Of a DNA stretch of 64,000 nucleotides, positions 21,551 to 31,053 are shown piece by piece. Source of the DNA: Trachythela sp. YZ-2020 (Eukaryota; Cnidaria; Anthozoa; Malacalcyonacea; Clavulariidae); assembly GCA_016169945.1 (NCBI GenBank), contig JADLSH010000382.1, positions 310,001-374,000 on the forward strand, written 5' to 3'. The first letter of the stretch is position 1, and each line of letters begins with the position of its first letter. The position numbers and the translations under genes were made by a program. The notes beneath the pieces were generated by a model. That model had not been told where the DNA came from. It did not search any database and saw only the letters and a program-made list of their open reading frames with translations.

Positions 21551-21774
21551 TGTTATAATATTGGTAGTCCAGACATTTAAGTGAACTATAGATCAGCGGG
21601 CCCTGGAAATGGTTTGGGGCACCCCAATATATATAAGAGATTGTTTTTCTACTTGATAGTGTGTTATTTTGTAAAGCATTTTATTGTTGATTCTGGGCCT
21701 TGTTTAAAAGGTTTTTTCTGTTATATAAAACTCTTCATTTAATGTTATATGACTTGTGTTATCGTGTCATAACA
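21551..21774 (+). repeat. 3' LTR
   Basis: 224 bp, same ends and apparently the same sequence as the 5' LTR. Followed by the second GTTAT of the target duplication. Confidence 0.95.
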
Positions 21775-22113
21775 GTTATAACTAAATAATTATTATTTAC
21801 TACGACGACAAAGTACTTCCCTAGCTTGCCATATTTTGTTGTAAAAGCGGCACTATTCATAGTGTTAGCCATATTAATCTTCTTGCAGGGGCTATATAAA
21901 TTGGTCAATTTAGGCTACATCATTACGGGCGATGCGAAGTGCCAGACTCGCGATGCATTCTACTATCATCAACATAATTTTTGAGCTCATAAAAATCCTT
22001 ATTTGTCTTTAACGTTGTACCTCCAAAAGCGTTTGAACTTGTTTGATTTTACAATCTTTGTGGTCGTTTACAGGTAAATTTAAATATGCATGCATGCAAT
22101 ATTTCAACGTATT

Positions 22114-22350
22114 CTAAAGAATACAATGACATGAATAAAGAGCAACACTATAATCATTCGCATTAGAATATATATTTATATGACCAAAATTTCTGGTATT
22201 GTTGAAATAACCACCCACTACTACATGATTTTTGTTAATCTTATCGCCCAGTTTGAAAAGCGATTTATCAAGTTCGTCAAGGCTGGGTATGTCACACTTA
22301 TTAGGCCGATTTGGATCCTCGATTTTTTCATTGACATTGAGTGCATACAA
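22114..22350 (-). pseudogene. Small LINE endonuclease remnant
   Basis: Minus frame with IPSLDELDKSLFKLGDKINK followed by HVVVGGYFNNTRNFG, a damaged version of the VGGDFNLPN catalytic segment seen in LINE endonucleases (catalytic Asp replaced by Tyr). Neighbouring motifs are missing. A likely short relic; moderate confidence only. Confidence 0.45.
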
Positions 22351-22382
22351 TCTCTCAATCTGAGTCTACACACGTAAAAATC

Positions 22383-22705
22383 TCACATCTTGTTGACAAG
22401 TTGTTGGCTTAACAAGCTTGTAGCAAGCTTGTTGACAAGTTGTAACAAGCTTGTAATTTTATCAAGCTGTAGCAAACTTGTGTCATCAAGCTTGCTAGAA
22501 ATTGTTGGTTTACAGAATTGTAATAAGTCGTTGGAACAACTTGTACCAAGCTTGTTGAAACAAGCCATATCATGCTTGTTGGGACAACTTGTTGACAAGT
22601 TGATGTGGTCGTGAAGTTGTAACAAGTCCGTTTCAACAAGCTTGTAGCAAGACTGTTTTAACAAGTATGTACCAAGTCTGCGAACAACTTGTTACGGCAT
22701 TGTTA
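22383..22705. repeat. ACTTGT/ACAAGT palindrome-rich repeat block
   Basis: Irregular repetition of CAAGCTTGT, ACTTGTTGACAAGT and TTGTAACAAGC words, about every 20-24 bases, in both orientations. Many words are self-complementary. Because of the symmetry both strands show open frames here, and these have no protein features. Confidence 0.8.
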
Positions 22706-25690
22706 ACGGCAATAATTTTCATACAACAGTTGAACCAATTTTAACTTGACCAAACCGTATTTTATTGGTGATTGCTAAGCGTTTCTATGCAAATGAAATT
22801 TATTGCGAAAGCAAGAAAAGCTGACTTTCAAGACTTCAAGTTTCTGTGGTTTCAACGACAAAATAATATGGTTAAAATTTTTTTTATTTTTAAGTTTGAA
22901 GAGAAAAATGTCAAAAAAATAGCTGGTAAGTGTTATCTTTTATAGCTTAGTTTAATAGTTAAAAGAGCGCTTGAGTAGATTTTGTAAAATTATCGTCTAA
23001 ACACCCAAATATTATGTACAGTGCAGTATTTATGCTTGTAATATTTATATGCTAATATGCTTTGGCTTTGAATACAATAAATTGCCTTCTGGTGGTAACT
23101 AGCAGAATGAAACAGTTGATTTCTCGTATTTACCCAGGCCCTGACATCTGTACTCAGCAGCCTAACTTAACTAATTTAATTTTATATACAATGATCACTG
23201 AATATTTTGTATTGAATTGCAAAATATATATTTTAGTAAACAAAATTCATATTAATTTGAAGCCTTCTAGCATAAAGCATTAGCTATCATATTTTTGCAG
23301 CAGGGTGAATTGAGTACTGGTTATCATTGTCTTTTGGTCTAATATTATTATTACTAAAAACTTATAAAAGCAATTAATTGTGGGGTATAAGATCTGCCAT
23401 TGCCTATAAATATCAACACATATTCTCATGGTCAAAGTATTTCAGACCATAAATCAATGACCATATAACATGATATGTGGAGCCTATAAACAATGGAACA
23501 GGCAAATTTATGAATGACTACTAACTGGGTATAATTTTATAGGTACAGTGGCTTTTTTAACATGGTGGGAAATTTGGAGGGAATTTGGAGGGAAATGCAT
23601 GATGGAGATCCACAAGAATATCATCAAATAAAGAAATTTGTGGCTCTTCATGGAAGGAGTGCAACTATCCTCAGAAAGGAAAGGAAAATGTTTAGTAACT
23701 GAAGTGATCGAACTATATTACAGACAGACGATTGACACTGGCAAGTAAAAATTGCAATATACAGGGATTGGCCAGTTTATTTTCATTAAATTAAGTTTTT
23801 AACACCGCTCTACTCTTTAAATACTATTCATATACATGTAGTACAACATATACCCATATCCTAATAATCGTATTATTATCCTAGCTCCACATAAACCATA
23901 ATTTATGGGTGTATAGGACATGGGTAGTCTTTTGACTCCAATAATTATATAATTATAATCATTGAACAGAAGCCCTGAATCTGACATAAAAATAGACATA
24001 AAACAAGCAATTTCAAGTTCTAGTTGCATGATTATCTCTTTGCACACCAGTCAATGCAAGCCTTGCACACCCCAGGGCACAGATAAGCAGGACTGGATTT
24101 TTGAAGCTGGGGAAAGCCTGTGTGCAGTCAGGGGGAGGTGGAGGATGTAAATTGACTGGTGCGTAATATTTTTGTAACCGAATTCTTGCAACAGATTATT
24201 TCCATCTTGGATTTATACCTAAATGACAATTAAGAAAGGTTGCATTAATTTTTCCTAAAAATGCTGCTGTGGGTTTGTGTTGGAACTGCAATAAAGTCTG
24301 AAAAGTGCAAAAGACGCCAATGTTCAGAGAAAAGGCCATTCCCATGCTACTGCACGACCGCCTGAGTGTTTTGAGTCTTTTTAGGTACAGTAGTTTCAAA
24401 AAACCCATGGCAGCTGATTCTTACAAAAGTATAAAACCCTTTATTATAATTTCTGTCAAATCCGGTGTTCTGTTACGAGCAACATTTGCAATATTGTCAC
24501 ACACAATATTGATTTGGAGTCGGAGATTGCTCTGTGCAATTCGCAAGTAATAATACTGGTAACAATGACATATATATTGACATTAACATGCAACCCTTGT
24601 CCCTTGATTTGTATTAATGAAGACAATTGTGCCATCGGAACATAATGTAATTATGCCATCAGAACATAATCTATTGTACATTATTTCATTTTTGAATGCC
24701 TGTTAGCCTGTATAAAACAAGGCAAGGACAAAGGTTGCACTGTCAGTTTGTCAACTCCATCAAAACACGATATTCAAATAGAATACTCTGAAAAAACCCA
24801 CTTTAATTGCATGCAAAATATGTAAATGATAGTTTTACCTTTGTATTTAAATCTGTAGTTTATGTATTTACTAATCTTTGTTCTCTTCTTTCAAAATAAT
24901 ATTATGACTCCTCGACTTCGTCTCGGGAAACATTGAGACTCTCGGAAAAACAAAACTAACTATTTCCCTCGGGACCAGACATTAAGTGTATATTGTATAG
25001 TTGTATAGTTGTATTTCATAATATTTTGTTTCACGGCAGGGGCCCATAAAGATCATGGCGTGCGCGAATTCATCACGCGAAAAACACGCTGGACTTGCCG
25101 ACGCATAAGACAACGTTAATGTGGGTCGTTAATACGTAGGTTTTGCCTAGAATACAGCCAATTCTGGTCCTACAATTAAACTTGTAAACATTTTCAGCTC
25201 GAACGATCGTTTTAGTGCAAATTATATTGACATTGTGCGAGACATTGCTGTAGTCACAGCAATATTTTCATACCAATGGCATAAGTTTCTAATTACAACA
25301 TTGCAGTATAAGAGCAAAAGGTTCCGTGATAATAGTTTTGTACATATCCATGAATGTTTAGTGCGTCGGCAAGCCGTGTTTTAAAACTTTAAGTTAATTT
25401 CTCTTATCACCGCCTATATCTTGTCACATGAACAGTTTCCATGAAAAAAAAAGGTTGAAAATTATCGGCACTTCATTTCCAACATCACACCAAAAAATGA
25501 GAGTCATACTTTGTTAATTTTTTATTCATTTTATTCATTTTTTTTATATATATTTTCTTCTATTTTCCCACTCCTTACGAAATTGGAGCCAGGCATTAAT
25601 GCACCTGAGAAGCAGAATTAGTATCCTCGCACGGGGCTAATGCCGTTGGCTCGATAATTATTTATACTTCTTAAAAAGGAAGCTATTTTG
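22706..25690. other. No gene seen; AT-rich spacer
   Basis: Only short frames, none with recognisable features. Two points stand out. At 24905-24985 the words TCTCGGGAAAC and TTTCCCTCGGGA form a loose inverted pair. At 25084-25386 two similar inverted segments (GACTTGCCGACGCA and TGCGTCGGCAAGCC, each beside AAAACACG/CGTGTTTT) bracket about 300 bases, possibly a small foldback element. Confidence 0.4.
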
Positions 25691-25694
25691 TCTC

Positions 25695-25700
25695 TTTATT
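25695..25700 (-). terminator. Polyadenylation signal AATAAA
   Basis: AATAAA on the minus strand, about 23 bases after the stop codon at 25723. It supports the minus-strand gene as transcribed, with a very short 3' UTR, though a chance match is possible. Confidence 0.45.
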
Positions 25701-25722
25701 ACGGAATTTAGTTCATTACATC

Positions 25723-26607
25723 TCACCATAAGTTCGCTTTTAGTTCCGTTGTATATTCTCCCTCAGTTTTTGGTTTAAGATAGAACTTGCCATCCTTGCC
25801 AAAAAATATGTAGCCAGAAGGATTTAATTCCAAGTCATAATTGTGTACAAATATCTTCGTGCCAGGAAACGAATTATTGATTTCATACTGCTTTATAAAG
25901 TCTACTGCATTCTTAAAAGTTGGTTTAGCGTGCAGACGCATCACCAAACGGTAACCTGAATTTCCATCAATCTGATCAATGATCGCCTGTGCCATTTTGC
26001 CTTTTATTCTTAGGTTTTCCATCTGTTCCTCTTGGGCATTGAGTCTGTTCAAATTACTGTGTATAATCAATGCTTTGGTTTGATCGCTTTCACTTTTTGC
26101 TATAAATATATCACATCCAGTAAGATCAGCTGTGAAGAACCAGCTTGGTTTTACCCATTTCCAAAACATATAGGTATGCCCATTCACTTGGAACGGTAGA
26201 CGATATGCTAGTTGATTTTCACAAGGCGAGAAATCATAAATTAACTCTTCGATGTCAGGGGTAGTTTGGCCGAGAATATTAATTTGTTCAGAATCTTTTT
26301 TGTCTACTCCAACGCGATATGGGGTTGACTGTACATACTTAAAGACTGTTTCTTTGTACACTATATATTGATTATCAGTTATTGAGTCATCCCCCGGCTC
26401 CACTACGAACATAATTTCTGTACTTCGGATTCCACCCACTGGACTTGGCATTAGATTCTTTAAAGCATTTGTTTGGGACTTCCTTCGACGACAACAAAAC
26501 AGACCAAAACAACTTCTTTTGCTCCATGTATCTGCTGGAGTTTGGTTGCTTGGTGTGAAACCTAATGCCAACCAGGAAATGAAAATACCCAGCACGAACG
26601 TTCTCAT
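25723..26607 (-). CDS. Predicted secreted protein of unknown function, single exon
   Basis: 294 residues from the ATG at 26607. Residues 4-17 (FVLGIFISWLALGF) form a typical signal peptide, so the product is probably secreted or membrane-associated. It is followed by a Cys- and Arg-rich patch (C33, C38, C39, RRRK). The rest is a soluble-looking mixed alpha/beta sequence with C129 and C165. The segment WFFTADLTGCDIFIAKS...ALIIHSNLN has Cys165 after a Thr-Gly and His183 eighteen residues later. That loosely resembles the Cys-His arrangement of CheD/CNF-type glutamine deamidase folds; this is a speculative analogy, not an assignment. The frame is intact with no introns and has a nearby AATAAA. 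No mobile-element motif is present. It is the best candidate here for an ordinary host gene, or possibly a laterally acquired one. Confidence 0.65.
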   Translation of the reverse strand: MRTFVLGIFISWLALGFTPSNQTPADTWSKRSCFGLFCCRRRKSQTNALKNLMPSPVGGIRSTEIMFVVEPGDDSITDNQYIVYKETVFKYVQSTPYRVGVDKKDSEQINILGQTTPDIEELIYDFSPCENQLAYRLPFQVNGHTYMFWKWVKPSWFFTADLTGCDIFIAKSESDQTKALIIHSNLNRLNAQEEQMENLRIKGKMAQAIIDQIDGNSGYRLVMRLHAKPTFKNAVDFIKQYEINNSFPGTKIFVHNYDLELNPSGYIFFGKDGKFYLKPKTEGEYTTELKANLW

Positions 26608-26714
26608 GTTGAATGAGGTGTAAAATACTACAATACAAAGAGAAAAGCCAGTTAACGGTGTTCCTTTGTTAATTTCGTAAATAATAGAGAGAGCACGGCG
26701 ATTGGATAGTCACC

Positions 26715-26894
26715 AGCCTGTGTAGCAAGCGTTTCGAGCAGGCGGGAGAGGCGAGGGAAAAAATAAATGCTTCTCCAAATGGCTATGACAAATGCGTTTT
26801 TTTCGCATTTATGATAGCCATAAGGGCAGGCGTTTATCTCTTGTCTACCTCGGTTCTCCCACCCGCACTAAATTGAACGCTTGCTACGCAGGCT
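26715..26894. mobile_element. 180-bp foldback MITE
   Basis: Ends AGCCTGTGTAGCAAGCG and CGCTTGCTACGCAGGCT are inverted copies with one mismatch. A central hairpin (TGGCTATGACAAATGCG against CGCATTTATGATAGCCA) closes the structure. No clear target duplication. It lies just upstream of the secreted-protein gene, in its possible promoter region. Confidence 0.75.
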
Positions 26895-28095
26895 ACGTAG
26901 TTGACAAACAAGGCTCGTACCCACGGTTTTTGTGCTTGTTTAATATGCAAAATATCACCTTCCACAAAAGGAGTGAGGCACACAAGGGAAATATGAAATG
27001 TGTTTATGAAGCCGATTTTTCGCAAGTATGCAAAGCATTTGCTACATTAAACTCTAGGTGCGATCTTTGAAAGAATGCGATGTGCTAATGTTTGGAGCGG
27101 AAATTGTACAGATCCTGCTGAAAAATGGCCAATTCTACAAAGACTTTAAAAGAGCTAGTTAAACTACACGACATATCACTACTGCCAGTAAATTTACATA
27201 ATAGTTATGGTATTTTCCGATCGCAAATATGATATCATGATACAATGCAACAACATTATTTATAGAAACGTTGTCATTTTCGTTTATTTAAGACCCTTTT
27301 TTGGTCAAAATAACTCCAAATAGACAACGTCGACATTGTTTGTAAAAAATATGTAAAGATCTATATTACTAAATGCTATACTTGCTAAATACATGTTCAC
27401 TGAAAATCAATTTTTTATACTAGCTAAAATTATATGAACATTTTCTAATCTGTCATAGTTGCAAAATATACTGTTTATATATTTATTACAATCATTTTGA
27501 AATCAATAGTATTTCGTGAATTCTGATTGGTAATTCTGATTGGTGTGGTTAATTCCCAAATCGCACTATTTTGAGATATGCTCGCATCTTGTTGAGAGTA
27601 AATCGCATCATTTTTCAACCAATCATAATGAAGTGCTGATCAGATAAAATGATAGAATATGACTAGCCAATCAGTTTTAAGAAAAATTTGATCTGGCAAA
27701 GCAAATCTGTTCAGACTCTAAGTAACTGCATGTTTTTTTTAATAAAACAAAATATGAAGGCTAGTTATATCACAAAAAATACCCAGGATCTTTTAGAAAA
27801 AATATATATAATTGAAAATTATATACAAAATTTTCAATAAACATTGCAAAATTTGGAGACCGAGAATTCTGCTGTTGTGAGACAGGCTACTTTGCTTTGA
27901 TTGGCCATCGGCATTGCTTCCTAAATAGTCAGCCAATGAGCGAACGTCGAAAGGTCCTGACGCTTCCGTTTTTGCACTACCGAAGTAAACAACAGTAATG
28001 GAAGTGTATTTAACGATCTACCTGATTGTCTCTAACTACGGTAGATTCCCATCTGTTTTTGATTTTGTATATTTCATTTGCACTGAGCTATATCA
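26895..28095. other. No gene seen; contains one arm of a dispersed repeat
   Basis: AT-rich, no convincing frame. 27872-27993 is an inverted copy of 37213-37324, listed separately. Confidence 0.45.
27872..27993 (+). repeat. Dispersed repeat, copy 1
   Basis: From CTGTTGTGAGACAGGCTAC through CAGCCAATGAGCGAACGTCG to GAAGTAAACAAC. Its reverse complement recurs at 37213-37324 with scattered differences. Nature unknown. Confidence 0.75.
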
Positions 28096-30604
28096 AGGCT
28101 TGCCATAGGACGCCCTATTTCAGGGTGAAAAATCAGGTGTTGCGGGTTTTTAACGGATTTAATTGGTCAAATAACTACACTTTAACAATAAAATATATTT
28201 GACATTACTCCATGAGCTTATAGCGGTTTATGCAACCTTTTCTGTGGCCTATATGTTGTGTGTTGCTCGTCATATATATATAAAAGGTAAAGGCTCATCA
28301 CTAGCGGCCCGACCGCAACGTCTTCAAAGTAAAATATCTCCGCTCAAACTTGCCGTACGGCAAAAAAAATTCGACCAGATCTTTTCACAAATGTTTCTCT
28401 TTCTAACGAATATGGTTTCATCATAGCTCGGGCAAATTTAGCGACGAACGGAGCAAAAATCTCTCTCAATTTCGGCTATTTTCATAATACTTCGAACTGT
28501 TCAGGCATGATCGTGGAAGTGATGTCAACAATACCGCCTTACGCGGGTGGGACAGCAGTCAAATTCGCCGCAACTCGGGATGGGAGGGAACCAAATTCGT
28601 CGCGTGAATAATATTAAAGCCTATACGGCGCGAAGCGCCGTTCCGTGCGATATCCCGGGGCGAGGGTAGTAATTCCGCTCGGCTATTTATTACACACGGG
28701 AAAAAAGAAAAGCTGTGGAAAATCTAAAGTTCATCAAGTTTTGCGGGCGCATGACTATATTTCATGGGTGTGATGGGTGGTCATCTCACTGATTTTTGAG
28801 TATATGGCGAATTGTTAGGAGTGGAATGAGCGAATTCAAAAACATGAGTAAGTCATATCAGTAAGTCTGAATTAGCTATAACATATAAATCGCTTTTTGG
28901 GACTTCAGGAAAAGCGGCGGAACAAATTTATCGTTTATACTTCATAAAAAAGGATAAATAGAGATAGATGGTCGAAAAAATATGTCAAATTTCTTATATA
29001 ATTGTTCATGTATTTTAATATAGCCGTAAAAATGTTGTTTTATTTACATAGATTTTCATTTTTGTCCAATTAAAGTATACTATATTTTATGTTATCAAAA
29101 GGTTCCAACTTAAAAGGAAAGCGAAATCATTTCACGAGATGGCTATGTTTTCATCTGATTTTCATTTCGAAAACTAATTTATCAGTAAAAGGCAGTTTAG
29201 TTTTATAAACTTTTGGAAATGTTTTAGTGAACGAAAGGTTGCATTTTAAACATTAATTTGAAGCTTATAGAATACATAAGAACATACCTACACCATATAT
29301 CTCAGATTTGTATGGCTAAAACAACTAATATTTTAATTATTTTTGTAGTTTTTGTAACCTGTTTAGCTGTTTTGTACTCCAGAAAATAAACGTATATTAT
29401 TAATCGTGTTGCCTGTGCTTCATCTTCTTGAAACAAAATTTCCATTTTTTATTCTTTCAAAATAGATATCCCCAAATAATATTGTTTCCTTCCACTCTTC
29501 TTTCCGAACTATTAGAGTAATGATAAAAATTTTAATGCACATTTAAAATGAAGGAAACCACAGTGATTACGTCAAGTAAAACATTTCATATGGCGATAGC
29601 CTTTGAGTTCGTCGTGAAGAGGGGTGTGAGCCAGTGATCCAATTCTGTTTTCTAAGCCAAAATTTTGTTTTGAACGCGGATATCCGACTCGTCTACAACC
29701 TTTGCATAGCAGATTTTGTGATGAAAAAGCTTAGGAATAGTAATGTTTTGGAATGTAGTGTCTGGCAATGTTCAGCTGGGGCGAGGTGTTACTGCAAGCA
29801 TTCATTTCTAGTTAAATTTAATATTATTCACGCGACGAATTTGGTTTCCTCCCATCCCAGTAGCGACGAATTTGACTGCTGTCCCACCCCGCGTAAGGCG
29901 GTATTGTTTTCGTCAAGTCCACGATCATGCCCTAACAGTTCGAAGTATTATGAAAATAGCCGAAATTGAGAGAGATTTTGACTCCGTTCGTCGCTAAATT
30001 TGCCCGAGCTAGGATCAAACCATATTCGTTAGAAAGGGAAACCTTTGTGAAAAGATCTGATTGAACTTTTTTGCCCTACGACAAGTTTGGGCGGAGTTAT
30101 TTGAATTTGAAGGCGATGCGGTCGGGCGCCAGTGATGAGCGTTTACCTTTTATATATATATATATATATATATACAGCTAATTCAAAATAGGTTGTCCTT
30201 CAAAAATCTTAAACCTTAAACATTGAGCGCGCAAGGGATGATGGATAACTTCCTAATTAGAGTCTTTAACTCGGGAAATGTGCCGTTTGTAACAATGCAA
30301 GGGCATATATAATAAACACATACGATGTAGAAATATTTGGTTTTCTAAGCTAATGTCCAATCTAAGGCTCCAAATAAGTAATACCCGTCATACCTTGCGC
30401 GCTCAATGTTTAAGGTTTAAGATATTTTGAAGGACAAACTTTTTTGAATTGGCTGTATATATATATATATATATATATATGACGAGCAACACACAACTTA
30501 TAGGCCATTTATATTGACTGAGTATAAAATTTGTTTATAAAAGCCGTTAAATACCCGCAACTCCTGATCATTCACCCTCAAATTGGGCAGCCTGTGGGCT
30601 AGCC
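28096..30604. mobile_element. Long-inverted-repeat element (~0.5-kb arms), non-coding
   Basis: Left arm 28096-28616 matches the reverse complement of 29815-30604 over its whole length once a 281-bp insertion in the right arm (30175-30455) is removed. Shared landmarks include GTGTGTTGCTCGTCATATAT, AAATCTCTCTCAATTTCGGC and its partner, and ACCAAATTCGTCGCGTGAAT. The ~1.2-kb centre (28617-29814) is AT-rich and has no gene. The arms have drifted visibly, especially near the outer ends, so the element is not young. No target duplication was identified. It resembles a non-autonomous DNA transposon or foldback element. Confidence 0.75.
30175..30455. mobile_element. 281-bp MITE inserted in a TA repeat
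   Basis: Ends CAGCTAATTCAAAATAGG and the complement CAGCCAATTCAAAAAAG continue as matching arms of about 65 bases (TTGTCCTTCAAAAATCTTAA, CATTGAGCGCGCAAGG). It is flanked by TA on both sides, within a TA microsatellite. CAG ends and a TA target suggest Tc1/mariner/pogo ancestry. It is nested in the 28096-30604 element. Confidence 0.8.
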
Positions 30605-30757
30605 TGTATTATTCAATGTCTATCGCTGTAGCCTGTAAACACAAACGCCTTTTTATACAACTGAAATGACTATATTAAGAAACTATTGTATATATATTTG
30701 ACTTCACACGACATAAGCTGATCGGCAGCGCCTAATCAGTGCACCTAAGCAAAGAAC

Positions 30758-31045
30758 AATACACGAATCGCGAAATTCGGCGGGCATCCAAATGACGCGT
30801 TCTGGGTCGCGCAAAAATCACAGTTAAAGAAAAACATGTAGCTGCGACTAGATGATTTAAAATATGCGTATTAAAGTATTCAAATGTTCAGTAATGCATT
30901 CGTGTTTTTATTGTTGTGATATGTAATCACGAATGCATGACTGAACATTTGAATACTTTAATACGCATATTTTAAATCATCCAGTCACAGCTACATGTTT
31001 TTCTTTAACTGTGATTTTTGCCCGAATTTCGCGATTCGTGTATTG
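30758..31045. mobile_element. Nearly perfect 288-bp foldback hairpin
   Basis: The two halves are reverse complements for about 120 bases around a 23-base loop (near 30910-30935). The outer ends CAATACACGAATCGCGAAAT pair with the sequence ending 31045. The left arm alone carries a ~31-base extra segment (CGGGCATCCAAATGACGCGT...). No coding content. Confidence 0.85.
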
Positions 31046-31053
31046 GGTGAGAT

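Larger units (their letters stand above)
17262..21774 (+). mobile_element. Ty3/gypsy LTR retrotransposon, structurally complete, recently inserted
   Basis: Two 224-bp LTRs (17262-17485 and 21551-21774) begin TGTTATAATA and end TCATAACA. I found no difference between them by eye. The 5-bp sequence GTTAT is duplicated immediately outside (17257-17261 and 21775-21779). A TGG-starting primer-binding region follows the 5' LTR and the purine tract AGGGAAAGGA (21541-21550) precedes the 3' LTR. The domain order gag, protease, RT, RNase H, integrase is that of Ty3/gypsy; the lineage is not certain (possibly Mag-like). One in-frame stop and one frameshift in gag-pol mean this copy cannot make its full polyprotein. 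Matching LTRs imply a young insertion. Confidence 0.95.

Noticed and set aside
22383..22664. Leu/Cys/Asn-rich frames on both strands
   Set aside because: Low-complexity translation of the ACAAGT repeat; no protein features.
26792..27070. 92-codon plus frame
   Set aside because: Begins inside the foldback MITE at 26715-26894 and has no conserved pattern.
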